Source: Spirochaetia bacterium (GTDB lineage Bacteria; Spirochaetota; Spirochaetia; Treponematales; Treponemataceae). From it: a DNA stretch of 64,000 nt. Position numbers and translations under genes: made by a program. Location: assembly GCA_900767955.1 (NCBI GenBank), contig CAAGBC010000018.1:1-64000 (forward strand), given 5' to 3'. Positions 9,175 through 17,661 of this stretch are shown here, one piece after another (position 1 is the stretch's first letter; every line of letters starts with the position of its first letter). The notes below the pieces were generated by a model. That model was not told the origin of the DNA. It searched no databases and worked only from the letters and a program-made list of their open reading frames with translations.

Positions 9175-9180
9175 CTTGAT

Positions 9181-10410
9181 ATGAAAAAAAATCATTTTGT
9201 TTATGTATGTCTTTTTAGTGTTTTTGTTTTTGCTTTTTCTTCTTGTCAAAAGGTAAATAAAGTTCAGTTAATACAAGAAGATGAATTATTTACACTTAAT
9301 TATGGTAATTTTGAAAATCAATTGAATTTATTTGGAATTACAGATGTAGGCCACATAAGAACTTCTCTTACAATGAAAGATGGTTTTTTTTATATTTCTA
9401 ACGGTGAAGCTCAAAAAATAATTTCATTAAATTCTTATGGTGATTTGCTTTCTTTGTATTACAATGAAGATTTTTATTCAGAAAATGCTGTAGGTATTCC
9501 TGCAAAATCAACACCAGGAATTTGGAAGCCTGTTTCTTATCCATTTAGTTTTGGAGGAAAAATTTCTGTAGATACAAGAAAATATATTTATTCTGTGGGA
9601 ATTGTTCCAAAAGAGCGTAATGAACAAGATGAAACAGAAAATTTATTATATAAACAAGTAGTTTTGCGTTTTTCTAGTGATGGAACAATGATTGATTATA
9701 TTGGTCAGCATGGACCAAGTGGAACTCCTTTTCCATTTATTAGAGATATTTATACAACAGAAAATAATGAACTTGTTGTTGTTTGTTCAACAAATGAAGG
9801 TTCTGTTGTTTTCTGGTTTGCCGAAAATGGATTCTTACGATATAAAATTCCAATTAACACAAAAGATGTTCCGAGAATTCCTTTGGAATCATTAGGAATT
9901 GAAGAATCAGATTTGTTTATTACTGTTGAAAATGTAATTCCTGATTGTACTACTAGAAAATTATATATAAAACTTGATTATTATGTTCCTTTTATTGATT
10001 CTGAATCAAAAGTTCAATCTGGAATTGATTATTTTGAAACTTTAGTTTATCCACTTGATGTAGAAACTGGAGTTTATGGTGAACCAATAAATATTCCTGT
10101 TTATGAAGAATCTGTAACAGAAGATTTTAGCAAATTTACATACAAAATGCCTTATGACTTTTTGGGTGTAACAAAAAATGGATGGCTTTATTTTATTATT
10201 TCAAATGATAAAGGCTTTGCTGTTCAGATGATAGATTCAAATGGTCAGCATGTATTAAAGCGCCAATTTGAAGTATCTCACAAAGATACAATGTTTTATT
10301 CTATAAATTTATCTGATGAAGGAATTATTTCTGCGTTACTTGCAAGAAAAGATAAAGCAAATATTGTTTGGTGGCGTACAGATTCATTAATTGCTTCTAT
10401 TTTGAACTAA
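9181..10410 (+). CDS. Lipoprotein of unknown function, beta-propeller-like
   Basis: A 409-residue exported lipoprotein. A lysine start, hydrophobic core and lipobox FAFSSC place the acylated Cys near residue 22. The rest alternates short beta-strand-like stretches and loops with repeated aromatic-Gly patterns (such as GDLLSLYYN, GFLRYKIPI, GWLYFIISN), which suggests a beta-propeller; this is inference. I recall a spirochaete family annotated LIC_12708 with this sort of layout but cannot confirm it. It heads a run of closely spaced genes (10438, 11048, 11433, 11853, 12204) that probably form one transcription unit. Confidence 0.75.
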   Translation: MKKNHFVYVCLFSVFVFAFSSCQKVNKVQLIQEDELFTLNYGNFENQLNLFGITDVGHIRTSLTMKDGFFYISNGEAQKIISLNSYGDLLSLYYNEDFYSENAVGIPAKSTPGIWKPVSYPFSFGGKISVDTRKYIYSVGIVPKERNEQDETENLLYKQVVLRFSSDGTMIDYIGQHGPSGTPFPFIRDIYTTENNELVVVCSTNEGSVVFWFAENGFLRYKIPINTKDVPRIPLESLGIEESDLFITVENVIPDCTTRKLYIKLDYYVPFIDSESKVQSGIDYFETLVYPLDVETGVYGEPINIPVYEESVTEDFSKFTYKMPYDFLGVTKNGWLYFIISNDKGFAVQMIDSNGQHVLKRQFEVSHKDTMFYSINLSDEGIISALLARKDKANIVWWRTDSLIASILN

Positions 10411-10437
10411 TTATTTTAATATTTTAGTTGGAAGATT

Positions 10438-10989
10438 ATGGATTTTGACAAAATTCAAGAAGGTCGTTCTGATGATAAAGAAGAACTTCATTTTTTTTAT
10501 AATCGTGAAGAACGCTTAAAAAATGCTCCTCAAATTGTGCAAGATTACTATTCTGGAAAATTTAAGCCAGCCAAAGGTTTTTTTAGAATTATGTTTGCAA
10601 CAAAAGGAAATAGATTTTTGTTTGCTGCACTTGTTTTGTTTGTCGCATTTATTTGGGGATATTCCTTTTTATCTAATAGAAATTCACTGTTAATTGATGA
10701 TGTAAATTGCGAAATAAAAGCTTTTTCTTACGGTGAAGAGATTTTTTCTAGTTTGGAATTAAAAGAATCTAAAAAAGAAAATTTATCATCTAAAACTGTG
10801 GAAGTTGTTTTTAGTGCAATTGATAATACTGGTTCAGTTTCTCAGGTAAGTGACGCCTTTGTAGAAACTTATTCTGGTAGTCAATTGTTTGTACGGACAA
10901 AATTTAAGGATTATGATATAATAAAAGTCGTTGCAAAAATTTCTGTTGGGGAAGAATCTCAAGAACTTGTTGCAATAGTAGAACGATAG
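10438..10989 (+). CDS. Single-pass membrane protein of unknown function
   Basis: A 183-residue protein with a charged cytoplasmic N terminus (about 55 residues), one transmembrane segment near residues 60-80 (FLFAALVLFVAFIWGY), and an extracytoplasmic C-terminal domain of about 100 residues rich in beta-strand patterns. GGAAG precedes the start. It sits 27 nt after the lipoprotein gene at 9181. The layout would suit an envelope accessory protein working with its neighbour, but nothing in the sequence names a function. I do not recognise the family. Confidence 0.7.
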   Translation: MDFDKIQEGRSDDKEELHFFYNREERLKNAPQIVQDYYSGKFKPAKGFFRIMFATKGNRFLFAALVLFVAFIWGYSFLSNRNSLLIDDVNCEIKAFSYGEEIFSSLELKESKKENLSSKTVEVVFSAIDNTGSVSQVSDAFVETYSGSQLFVRTKFKDYDIIKVVAKISVGEESQELVAIVER

Positions 10990-11047
10990 AGGGGAATTTA
11001 ATATTTCCTTATTGATTTAAGTGATTATTTATGGAGGCATGATAAAT

Positions 11048-11431
11048 ATGTTACAATTTTATTTTTTGTCTATATTATTGAATTTGCTCATTGGGATTAC
11101 ACTTGTTTATGGTGATAACGAAAAGATTTCTATTCTTGATGATAAAACTTTTCATTTAGTTGTTGGAATATTAGCTGTTTTTGTTGGCGTAATAAAATTC
11201 CTTTCTGCTGTAAAAGGTGTTCCTTTTTTAGGTGATTTATTACCAGCTATGGCAAATATTTTGGGTGGAGGGTCTGTTCTTGTAAGTTATTATTTATCAA
11301 GAGCAAATGAAGAATTGTCTCCTTCTGATATTGTTCAGTTTATTTTTATTGATAAGAAAAAATATATTGGTATTGGTTGTATTGCAATTGCAGTAATCCA
11401 TTTTATTGTTCCTGATGTTTTGTTTTTGTAG
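11048..11431 (+). CDS. Small multi-pass membrane protein of unknown function
   Basis: A 127-residue hydrophobic protein with about four predicted membrane segments: near residues 3-20, 35-52, 57-78 and 106-125. The start at 11048 is chosen because GGAGG (11033-11037) lies ten bases upstream; the upstream GTG at 11021 and the ATG at 11039 are badly placed for it. It ends one base before the Nudix gene begins, which implies translational coupling. No catalytic motif is visible. It may be a membrane subunit specific to spirochaetes. Confidence 0.7.
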   Translation: MLQFYFLSILLNLLIGITLVYGDNEKISILDDKTFHLVVGILAVFVGVIKFLSAVKGVPFLGDLLPAMANILGGGSVLVSYYLSRANEELSPSDIVQFIFIDKKKYIGIGCIAIAVIHFIVPDVLFL

Positions 11432-11432
11432 T

Positions 11433-11840
11433 ATGAATGTTTCTGTTGCTTGTATAATTTATAAAAATGATAAGATTTTAATTGCACATAGAAATCCTGT
11501 TGGGGCAATGGGGAATCGTTGGGAATTTCCTGGTGGAAAAGTTGATGCTGGTGAAAACGAAACTGATTCAATTGTTCGTGAGATGAAAGAAGAATTTGGC
11601 GTGGCTGCTGTTGTTGGTGCAAAAATTACTGAATCAGATTTTGTTCATAATGAAAAAAAATCTTTATTAAAAGCATATTTAGTTGAATTAGAACATGATG
11701 GAATTGAAAAACCTTTTGTATTAACTGAACATACTGAATATAAATGGGTTTGTATTGATGAAATTCCTTCTTATGAATTTGTTGATTCTGATTTAAAAAT
11801 TTATCCAAAAGTAAAAGAATTTTTATCTTCACTAAAATAA
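11433..11840 (+). CDS. Nudix hydrolase, MutT-like
   Basis: A 135-residue Nudix hydrolase, probably an 8-oxo-dGTP diphosphatase that cleans the nucleotide pool, though other nucleoside diphosphate derivatives are possible. The Nudix box GGKVDAGENETDSIVREMKE matches the GX5EX7REUXEE consensus and is followed by EFG; it lies near residues 34-57 with all metal-binding Glu residues. The N-terminal strand VSVACIIYKNDKILIAHR is typical of MutT. I start it at 11433, directly after the stop of the membrane protein gene, rather than at 11406, which would add nine codons overlapping that gene. Confidence 0.88.
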   Translation: MNVSVACIIYKNDKILIAHRNPVGAMGNRWEFPGGKVDAGENETDSIVREMKEEFGVAAVVGAKITESDFVHNEKKSLLKAYLVELEHDGIEKPFVLTEHTEYKWVCIDEIPSYEFVDSDLKIYPKVKEFLSSLK

Positions 11841-11852
11841 AAGGATTTTGTA

Positions 11853-12194
11853 ATGAAAAAAGTTTTTGTGTTACTTGGTTTATTAATGTTTGTTGGTTGT
11901 AAAAATAAACAAATTAATTTTGATACTTCAGACCCGTTGGCCCTTGTTCCTTCTGTAAGTTGGGCTGTTGTAACAGAACCTTATATTGGTTTTAGAAAGG
12001 AAATGAGTTGGGAATCTTCTATAACTAAGCATTGCAGAAAAAGTGAAGTTTTTTTAGTAAAAGGAAAATCTTTTTCTGATAATGGGGAAGTTTGGTATGT
12101 ATTTGATGATGGTTGGTTACATCAGTCTTGTGTTCAAGTGTATAGCAATAAATTAAAGGCTGAACTAGCTGCAGAAAATATAAAAGACAAATAG
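11853..12194 (+). CDS. Small lipoprotein, SH3-like
   Basis: A 113-residue exported lipoprotein: signal peptide MKKVFVLLGLLMFVGC, with the acylated Cys at residue 16. The mature part (EPYIGFRKEMSW... VWYVFDDGWLHQSCVQVY) resembles a bacterial SH3-like domain of the kind found in cell-wall proteins, an inference from the strand pattern and the closing GWLHQ. AAAGGA precedes the start. It lies 12 nt after the Nudix gene and 9 nt before the NeuB-like gene. Function unknown. Confidence 0.72.
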   Translation: MKKVFVLLGLLMFVGCKNKQINFDTSDPLALVPSVSWAVVTEPYIGFRKEMSWESSITKHCRKSEVFLVKGKSFSDNGEVWYVFDDGWLHQSCVQVYSNKLKAELAAENIKDK

Positions 12195-12203
12195 AGGAAT
12201 CTA

Positions 12204-13319
12204 GTGAGCCTTATTATCGCAGAAATTGGAACTTCTCATCAGGGGTCTATTGATAAAGCAATTGAACTTGTTGATTTAGCTGTAAGTGCTGGTGCAAATG
12301 CTGTAAAATTTCAGTGGGTTTATGCTGATGAAATTTTGCATCCTAATACAGGTTTTGTTCAGTTGCCTACAGGTAATGTTTCTTTGTATGACAGATTTAA
12401 ACAATTTGAATGTGATTTTGATTTTTATAAAACTCTTAAGGATTATGTAAAAAGTAAAAACGCAAAATTTGTGTGTTCCCCATTTGGAATTAAAAGTTTA
12501 CAAGAATTATTACAGTTAAATCCTGATTATGTAAAAATTGCTTCTCCTGAATTAAATCATTTTCCTATGTTAAAAGCTCTTGCTGAATACAGGCAAAATC
12601 AAGAAAAACAGGGCATTGAGCCAATTCCTGTGATTTTATCTTCTGGAGTTTCATTATTAAAAGATATAGAAAAAGCAATTTCAATATTAGGAAAGAAAAA
12701 TGTATCTTTGTTGCATTGTATTACAAGTTATCCAGCTCCTGAAGATGAATATAATTTAAAACTTGTTGAAAATTTGCGAAATATTTTTGGAATTCCAACA
12801 GGAGTTAGTGACCATAGTAAAGACCCCGTTTTAGTTCCTACTTTGGCAGTTGCATTTGGTGCTGAAATTATAGAAAAGCATATTACAATTTCTAATGAAA
12901 CAGATGGATTAGATGATCCTATTGCATTAAACGGTGAACAATTTGCTTTGATGTGTCATTGTATTAATCAAACAAATGTAGCACTTAAGCATTATGGAAA
13001 ATCTGTTGGTTTGGAAAAAATTATTAATCAATTAAAAGAATCCTACGATGCGGAAAAAATATCTAGTGTAATAGGAACTGGGCAAAAATATTTAGCTCCA
13101 TCAGAATTAAATAATTATGGAAGAACAAATCGTTCATTGCATTATATGAAAGATTTTTCAAAAGGAACAAAAATTACAGAAAATGATATTGGAGTTCTTC
13201 GTACAGAAAAAATACTTACACCTGGAATATCTCCAGAATTTTTTGATGATATTTGCGGGGCAACTCTTAAGTGTGATGTTTCTTCTGGAGAAGGTGTTTT
13301 GTTAAAACATTTTATTTAG
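12204..13319 (+). CDS. N-acetylneuraminate synthase family protein (NeuB-like, with SAF domain)
   Basis: NeuB-type enzymes condense phosphoenolpyruvate with an amino sugar (ManNAc or a relative) to give a nonulosonic acid. The 371-residue protein opens with IIAEIGTSHQGS, then VKFQWVYADE, VKIASPELNHFP and SDHSKDP, a TIM-barrel with typical NeuB metal and PEP residues. The C-terminal part (from about residue 300, LHYMKDFSKGTKIT) is an antifreeze-like SAF domain. Start is GTG with GAGGA upstream. No CMP-sialate synthetase is adjacent, so the product is unclear; it may decorate flagellin or a surface glycan. The 3' end overlaps coaX by 8 nt in convergent orientation. Confidence 0.85.
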   Translation: MSLIIAEIGTSHQGSIDKAIELVDLAVSAGANAVKFQWVYADEILHPNTGFVQLPTGNVSLYDRFKQFECDFDFYKTLKDYVKSKNAKFVCSPFGIKSLQELLQLNPDYVKIASPELNHFPMLKALAEYRQNQEKQGIEPIPVILSSGVSLLKDIEKAISILGKKNVSLLHCITSYPAPEDEYNLKLVENLRNIFGIPTGVSDHSKDPVLVPTLAVAFGAEIIEKHITISNETDGLDDPIALNGEQFALMCHCINQTNVALKHYGKSVGLEKIINQLKESYDAEKISSVIGTGQKYLAPSELNNYGRTNRSLHYMKDFSKGTKITENDIGVLRTEKILTPGISPEFFDDICGATLKCDVSSGEGVLLKHFI

Positions 13320-14115
13320 AATTATTTTTTACAAATTCAGCTACTGTTATAATTCCGTTTATTGTTAATTTTTTATCCACACAATCAAAAACTGAAGTAA
13401 TTGGTTGTAACATACTGTTTAATCCACCTGTTGCAATTACTTTAATTTCGTTTTGATTTATTCCTGTTTCTTTGTGCATATCATCTTTCATTTTGCTTAT
13501 TAAAGATTCTAGTAAACCTTTGTATCCAAAAAGAATTCCAGACTGAATTGCGCTTGTTGTGTTTTTTCCTAATGAAGACTGAGGAATTTCAAGTGGAACA
13601 GAAGGAAGCTGTGCGGTGTTCATAAAAAGTGCTTTTAATGCAGTTCCGATACCAGGTGCAATTGCAACTCCTGCAACATTTGCGTTTTGATCTACCGCTG
13701 TAAATGAAAGGGCTGTTCCAAAGTCTACGATGATTGCTGCACTTTTATATTTTGACCACGCTTCAACTGCATTACATAACAAGTCAGTTCCTATTTCATA
13801 TTTTGCAGATTCAGGAAGTTTTATTGGCAAACAGTCATACATATCAGGCCCAATGATGATTGGTTTTTTTCCGATTAAATGCTGAGAAACAATTACAAAT
13901 GCTCCTATTAAGGCAGGAACAACAGAACTTAAAATTGCGCTATCGATTTTTTTTACATCGATTTCAGCATCTCTGATTAAAGGTCGTAAAATTGAAAAAT
14001 ATTCATCGCCTGTGCGTTTTGAATCAGTACTAATTCTCCATTCGTGAAGAACATTGTGTCCGTCTGCTATTGCGATTTTAGTATTTGTGTTTCCAATGTC
14101 TACAGCTAAAAGCAA
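13312..14115 (-). CDS. coaX: Type III pantothenate kinase
   Basis: CoaX phosphorylates pantothenate in the first step of coenzyme A synthesis and, unlike CoaA, needs a monovalent cation. The 267-residue protein has the ASKHA phosphate-1 motif DIGNTNTKIA at the N terminus, GPDMYDCLPIKL, GTDLLCNAVEAW (pantothenate-binding region with the catalytic Asp) and VDFGTALSFTAVD as phosphate-2. AIAPGIGTALKALF lies next. Length is normal for the family. GAGGAG is the ribosome-binding site. It is divergent from hisS with only 35 nt between, which also carry the hisS promoter. Confidence 0.95.
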   Translation of the reverse strand: MLLAVDIGNTNTKIAIADGHNVLHEWRISTDSKRTGDEYFSILRPLIRDAEIDVKKIDSAILSSVVPALIGAFVIVSQHLIGKKPIIIGPDMYDCLPIKLPESAKYEIGTDLLCNAVEAWSKYKSAAIIVDFGTALSFTAVDQNANVAGVAIAPGIGTALKALFMNTAQLPSVPLEIPQSSLGKNTTSAIQSGILFGYKGLLESLISKMKDDMHKETGINQNEIKVIATGGLNSMLQPITSVFDCVDKKLTINGIITVAEFVKNNSK

Positions 14116-14144
14116 TTGTATTTTCTCCTCTTTTCTTGTAGTAT
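14116..14144 (+). promoter_or_regulatory. Probable hisS promoter
   Basis: TTGTAT (14116-14121) and TAGTAT (14139-14144) are 17 bases apart, and the -10 ends six bases before the ATG of hisS. No Shine-Dalgarno sequence precedes hisS. The hexamers are weak and overlap the coaX ribosome-binding site on the other strand. Confidence 0.4.
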
Positions 14145-14150
14145 ATCAGC

Positions 14151-15455
14151 ATGAACAATCTCATTCAACCAAGAATATTAAAAGGATTTAGGGATTTTCT
14201 TCCTAATTCAGAAATTCAAAGAACAACACTTACAGAAAAAATTACAAAAGTATATCGCTCTTTTGGTTTTGTTCCTATTGATACTCCTGTATTGGAATAT
14301 ACAGAGATTTTGCTTAGAAAAAGTAATGGTGAAACAGAAAAGCAAGTTTTCCGTTTTGAAGATAATGGTGGCCGTGATGTAGCAATGCGTTTTGATTTAA
14401 CAGTTCCTTTTGCTAGATTTACAGCAGAACATAAAGATGAAATTTATTTTCCATTTAAGCGTTATCATGTTGCTAAAGTTTGGCGCGGAGAAAAACCTCA
14501 AGCTGGGCGTTACAGAGAATTTGTTCAGTGTGATGTTGACATTGTTGGTTCTGATAGTGCTGCCAGTGATTTTGAAATTCTTAATGTAATGAAATGTGCA
14601 TTTAAAGAAATTGGTGTAGAAAATATCACAATCCATGTAAATCACAGAGGAATTTTTAATAGATTTTTAAATACTCTTGGAGTTTTAGATAAAAGTGAAG
14701 ATATTCTTCGTTCTGTTGATAAACTTGCAAAAGTTGGCAAAGATGAAGTTTTTAAGGAACTTTGCGAATATACACAAGATGAAGAAAAATCTTCCAAAAT
14801 TATTGAATATATTAGCTCCACAGGTTCTTTCTTGGAAATTTTAGATAAAATAGAATCCTTCGCAGGCGGAAAAGATAGTGATTCAGAAAGAATGCGTGAA
14901 ATTTATATGATGATGCAAGCAAGTGGAATTGAAAAATTCTATGTTTTGGATCCAAGTATTACACGCGGTTTAGATTATTATACTGGCGTTGTGTATGAAA
15001 CTTTCTTAAATGATTTGCCATCAATTGGTTCTGTTTGTTCTGGTGGTCGCTATGACAATCTTGCAGGCCTTTATATGAAAGAAAAAGTTCCAGGTGTTGG
15101 CGTAAGTATTGGTTTGGATAGACTTATTGCAGGCTTGGAACAGTTGGGTCAAACTCAGCAAAAGGGAAGTTATCTTGATGTTGAAATCTACTGTCTTGAT
15201 GCTAAAAATGCAATTCATTATCAGAAAGTTGCTAGTGAATTAAGAGCAAACGACATTTGTGTTGAAGTTTTCCCAGATGCAAAAAAAATGGCTCAGCAAT
15301 ATGCAGTTACAACAGCAAAATGTGTTCCATGGGGAATTTTAATTTCTGAAGAAGAAATTAAAAATAACACTTTCACTTTGAAAAATCTTCAAACTCGTGA
15401 AATGTTTACTGATATGACTGTAGAAAAAGCTGTAAAAATTATTAAAAATATATAA
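14151..15455 (+). CDS. hisS: Histidyl-tRNA synthetase
   Basis: A class II aminoacyl-tRNA synthetase charging tRNA-His. The 434-residue protein shows motif 1 around GFVPIDTPVLEY, motif 2 FRYHVAKVWRGEKPQAGRYREF-like region (FPFKRYHVAKVWRGE, then GRYREFVQCD), the histidine-binding GLDYYTGVVYE, and motif 3 GVSIGLDRL. A C-terminal anticodon-binding domain follows from about residue 335. Length is normal. It appears to be a leaderless gene (promoter directly upstream, no ribosome-binding site). It is monocistronic between coaX and a glycosyltransferase gene. Confidence 0.97.
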   Translation: MNNLIQPRILKGFRDFLPNSEIQRTTLTEKITKVYRSFGFVPIDTPVLEYTEILLRKSNGETEKQVFRFEDNGGRDVAMRFDLTVPFARFTAEHKDEIYFPFKRYHVAKVWRGEKPQAGRYREFVQCDVDIVGSDSAASDFEILNVMKCAFKEIGVENITIHVNHRGIFNRFLNTLGVLDKSEDILRSVDKLAKVGKDEVFKELCEYTQDEEKSSKIIEYISSTGSFLEILDKIESFAGGKDSDSERMREIYMMMQASGIEKFYVLDPSITRGLDYYTGVVYETFLNDLPSIGSVCSGGRYDNLAGLYMKEKVPGVGVSIGLDRLIAGLEQLGQTQQKGSYLDVEIYCLDAKNAIHYQKVASELRANDICVEVFPDAKKMAQQYAVTTAKCVPWGILISEEEIKNNTFTLKNLQTREMFTDMTVEKAVKIIKNI

Positions 15456-15542
15456 TTTTTTGCAACCAAAATTTAATTTATGTGTCAAAATTAAGTAATC
15501 TAACTTAGTTTAGACATTTTGTTTTAAGAGGAATTACTTATT

Positions 15543-16475
15543 ATGAATTCAAAACCAGAAGTTCCAGTATTTTTTGCGACTGATGATAATTATGCACCAT
15601 TTTTGGCTGTAACTTTTAAATCAATTTTAGATAATGCTTCTAAAGATTTTTCTTATAAGTTTTATGTATTAACAACAAATTTATCTTCTAGTTATGAAAA
15701 ACGAATTAAAGAATTCGAATCAGAAGATGTAAAAATTGAGTTTATCTTTCTTAAAGAAACTATTGAAAAAATTAAGGCAAAATTTCATTTAAGAGATTAC
15801 TATTCAATCGAAACATATTATAGATTTTTTATTGCAAATATGTTTCCTCAATATGATAAAGTTTTATACTGCGATTGTGATGTAATTGTTCTTGGTGATA
15901 TTGCTGAATTATATAACCACAACATTGATAATTATCTTGTAGGTGCTTGTCCAGAAGAAGTAATGGCAGAAGTAAAAGTCTTTGGTGATTATGTTGAACA
16001 AGCATTAGATGTAGAATGTGAAAAATACTTTAACGCTGGTGTGATGTTAATGAACCTTGATGGTTTTAGAAAAGAAAACATTGAAGAAAAGTTTTTTGAT
16101 ATGCTCCAGAAGTATACATTCCGTGTAACACAAGATGAAGATTACCTAAATGTTTTGTGTAAAGGAAAAGTAAAATTATTCCACTTGGGCTGGAATAAAA
16201 CTGCTTTTAAAAATGATAAATTCAATGATAAGGATTTAAAATTAATTCATTACAAAATTCACTGGAAGCCATGGCACTATGACGGTGTTTTATATGAAAA
16301 TCACTTCTGGGATTATGCAAAACAAACTTCATTTTATGAAGAAATTTTGAATAAAAAACTTACATATACTGATGAAGAAAAAAGAAGAGATGCGATTGCT
16401 TATGAACGATTAATGCAAATGGCAATTGATGATGCAAAAGATCCTAATAATTATAAAAATCTTGTATGTAAATAA
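15543..16475 (+). CDS. Glycosyltransferase family 8 protein
   Basis: A 310-residue retaining glycosyltransferase of family GT8, related to LgtC-type galactosyl- or glucosyltransferases. It opens with VPVFFATDDNYAPFLAVTFKS, the nucleotide-binding strand; the metal-binding DxD is YCDCDVIVLGD near residue 110; YFNAGVMLMNL and the C-terminal HYKIHWKPWH carry the remaining family residues. AAGAGG precedes ATG. There is no membrane segment. It probably adds a hexose to a surface glycan or lipid; the donor and acceptor cannot be read. A terminator follows. Confidence 0.88.
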   Translation: MNSKPEVPVFFATDDNYAPFLAVTFKSILDNASKDFSYKFYVLTTNLSSSYEKRIKEFESEDVKIEFIFLKETIEKIKAKFHLRDYYSIETYYRFFIANMFPQYDKVLYCDCDVIVLGDIAELYNHNIDNYLVGACPEEVMAEVKVFGDYVEQALDVECEKYFNAGVMLMNLDGFRKENIEEKFFDMLQKYTFRVTQDEDYLNVLCKGKVKLFHLGWNKTAFKNDKFNDKDLKLIHYKIHWKPWHYDGVLYENHFWDYAKQTSFYEEILNKKLTYTDEEKRRDAIAYERLMQMAIDDAKDPNNYKNLVCK

Positions 16476-16483
16476 GATTTTGA

Positions 16484-16515
16484 AGGCTGCTTTTATTGAT
16501 GAAGCAGCTTTTTTT
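16484..16515 (+). terminator. Terminator after the GT8 gene
   Basis: AGGCTGCTT (16484-16492) pairs with AAGCAGCTT (16502-16510) with one wobble, followed by a T run. It lies nine bases after the stop codon. Confidence 0.85.
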
Positions 16516-16628
16516 GTTTTTTATCTAATTATGTTCAATGTTGATAAAAATCTTTAATAATGTTAAACTTTATAGGTTAAAAATAAAAGCCGAGCCTAAT
16601 GCCCGACTATTTTACAGAGGTAATTTTT

Positions 16629-17651
16629 ATGGCAAAGAATCTTGATTGGGCAAATTTATCTTTTGCTTATATGAAAACAGACAAACGTTTTGTGTCTAAT
16701 TATAAAGACGGAAAATGGGATAATGGTGTTTTAACAAGTGATGATCAAGTTACAATTACAGAATGTGCAGGTGTTTTTCAGTATGCACAAACTTGTTTTG
16801 AAGGATTAAAAGCATATACAACAAAAGATGGAAGAATTGTTACATTCCGTCCTGATTTAAATGCAGACAGAATGATTGATTCTTGTTCACGACTTGAAAT
16901 GCCTGCTTTTCCTAAAGATAAATTTATTCAGGCTGTTATTGATACTGTAAAAGCAAATATTGATTGGGTTCCTCCTTATGGAACAGGTGCATCTTTATAT
17001 ATCCGTCCTTATATGTTTGGTTCTAGTGCTGTAATTGGTGTAAAACCTGCTGAAGAATATCAATTCCGCATTTTAGTAACTCCTGTTGGTCCATATTTCA
17101 AAGGTGGAGTAAAACCTATTGTTGTAAGAATTTCTGACAGAGATAGAGCTGCTCCAAATGGAACAGGTGATATTAAAGCTGGATTAAACTATGCAATGAG
17201 TTTGTATAATATTATGGATGCTCATCGTCAAGGTTATGCAGAAAATATGTATCTTGACCCAGCAACACACACATACATTGAAGAAACTGGTGGCGCTAAC
17301 ATTTTATTTGTTACAAAAGATGGAAAACTTGTTACACCAAAATCATCAAGTATTCTTCCTTCTATTACACGCCGTTCTTTAGTTCATGTTGCAAAAGAAT
17401 ATCTTGGATTAGAAGTTGAAGAACGCCCTGTTCACAAAGATGAACTTACAACTTTTGAAGAATGTGGACTTTGTGGAACAGCTGCTGTTATTTCTCCAAT
17501 TGGAAAAATCGTTGACCACGATAAAGATATTTTACTTCCTTCTGGTATGGAAAATATTGGGCCTGTATTGGGTAAACTTCGTGAAACTTTAACAGGAATC
17601 CAAATGGGAACAATTGATGCTCCTGACGGTTGGATTTGTGAAATTAAATAA
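16629..17651 (+). CDS. ilvE: Branched-chain amino acid aminotransferase
   Basis: A fold-type IV PLP enzyme that interconverts leucine, isoleucine and valine with their keto acids. The 340-residue protein has FQYAQTCFEGLKAY at the start of the large domain, RPDLNADRM, YIRPYMFG, the PLP lysine in GTGDIKAGLNYA, and EETGGANILFV and FEECGLCGTAAVI as phosphate- and substrate-loop motifs. It belongs to the longer (eukaryote/actinobacterial-like) IlvE subgroup. The start at 16629 follows AGAGG by eight bases; the longer frame from 16599 lacks a site. Confidence 0.95.
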   Translation: MAKNLDWANLSFAYMKTDKRFVSNYKDGKWDNGVLTSDDQVTITECAGVFQYAQTCFEGLKAYTTKDGRIVTFRPDLNADRMIDSCSRLEMPAFPKDKFIQAVIDTVKANIDWVPPYGTGASLYIRPYMFGSSAVIGVKPAEEYQFRILVTPVGPYFKGGVKPIVVRISDRDRAAPNGTGDIKAGLNYAMSLYNIMDAHRQGYAENMYLDPATHTYIEETGGANILFVTKDGKLVTPKSSSILPSITRRSLVHVAKEYLGLEVEERPVHKDELTTFEECGLCGTAAVISPIGKIVDHDKDILLPSGMENIGPVLGKLRETLTGIQMGTIDAPDGWICEIK

Positions 17652-17661
17652 TTTTTTCTAA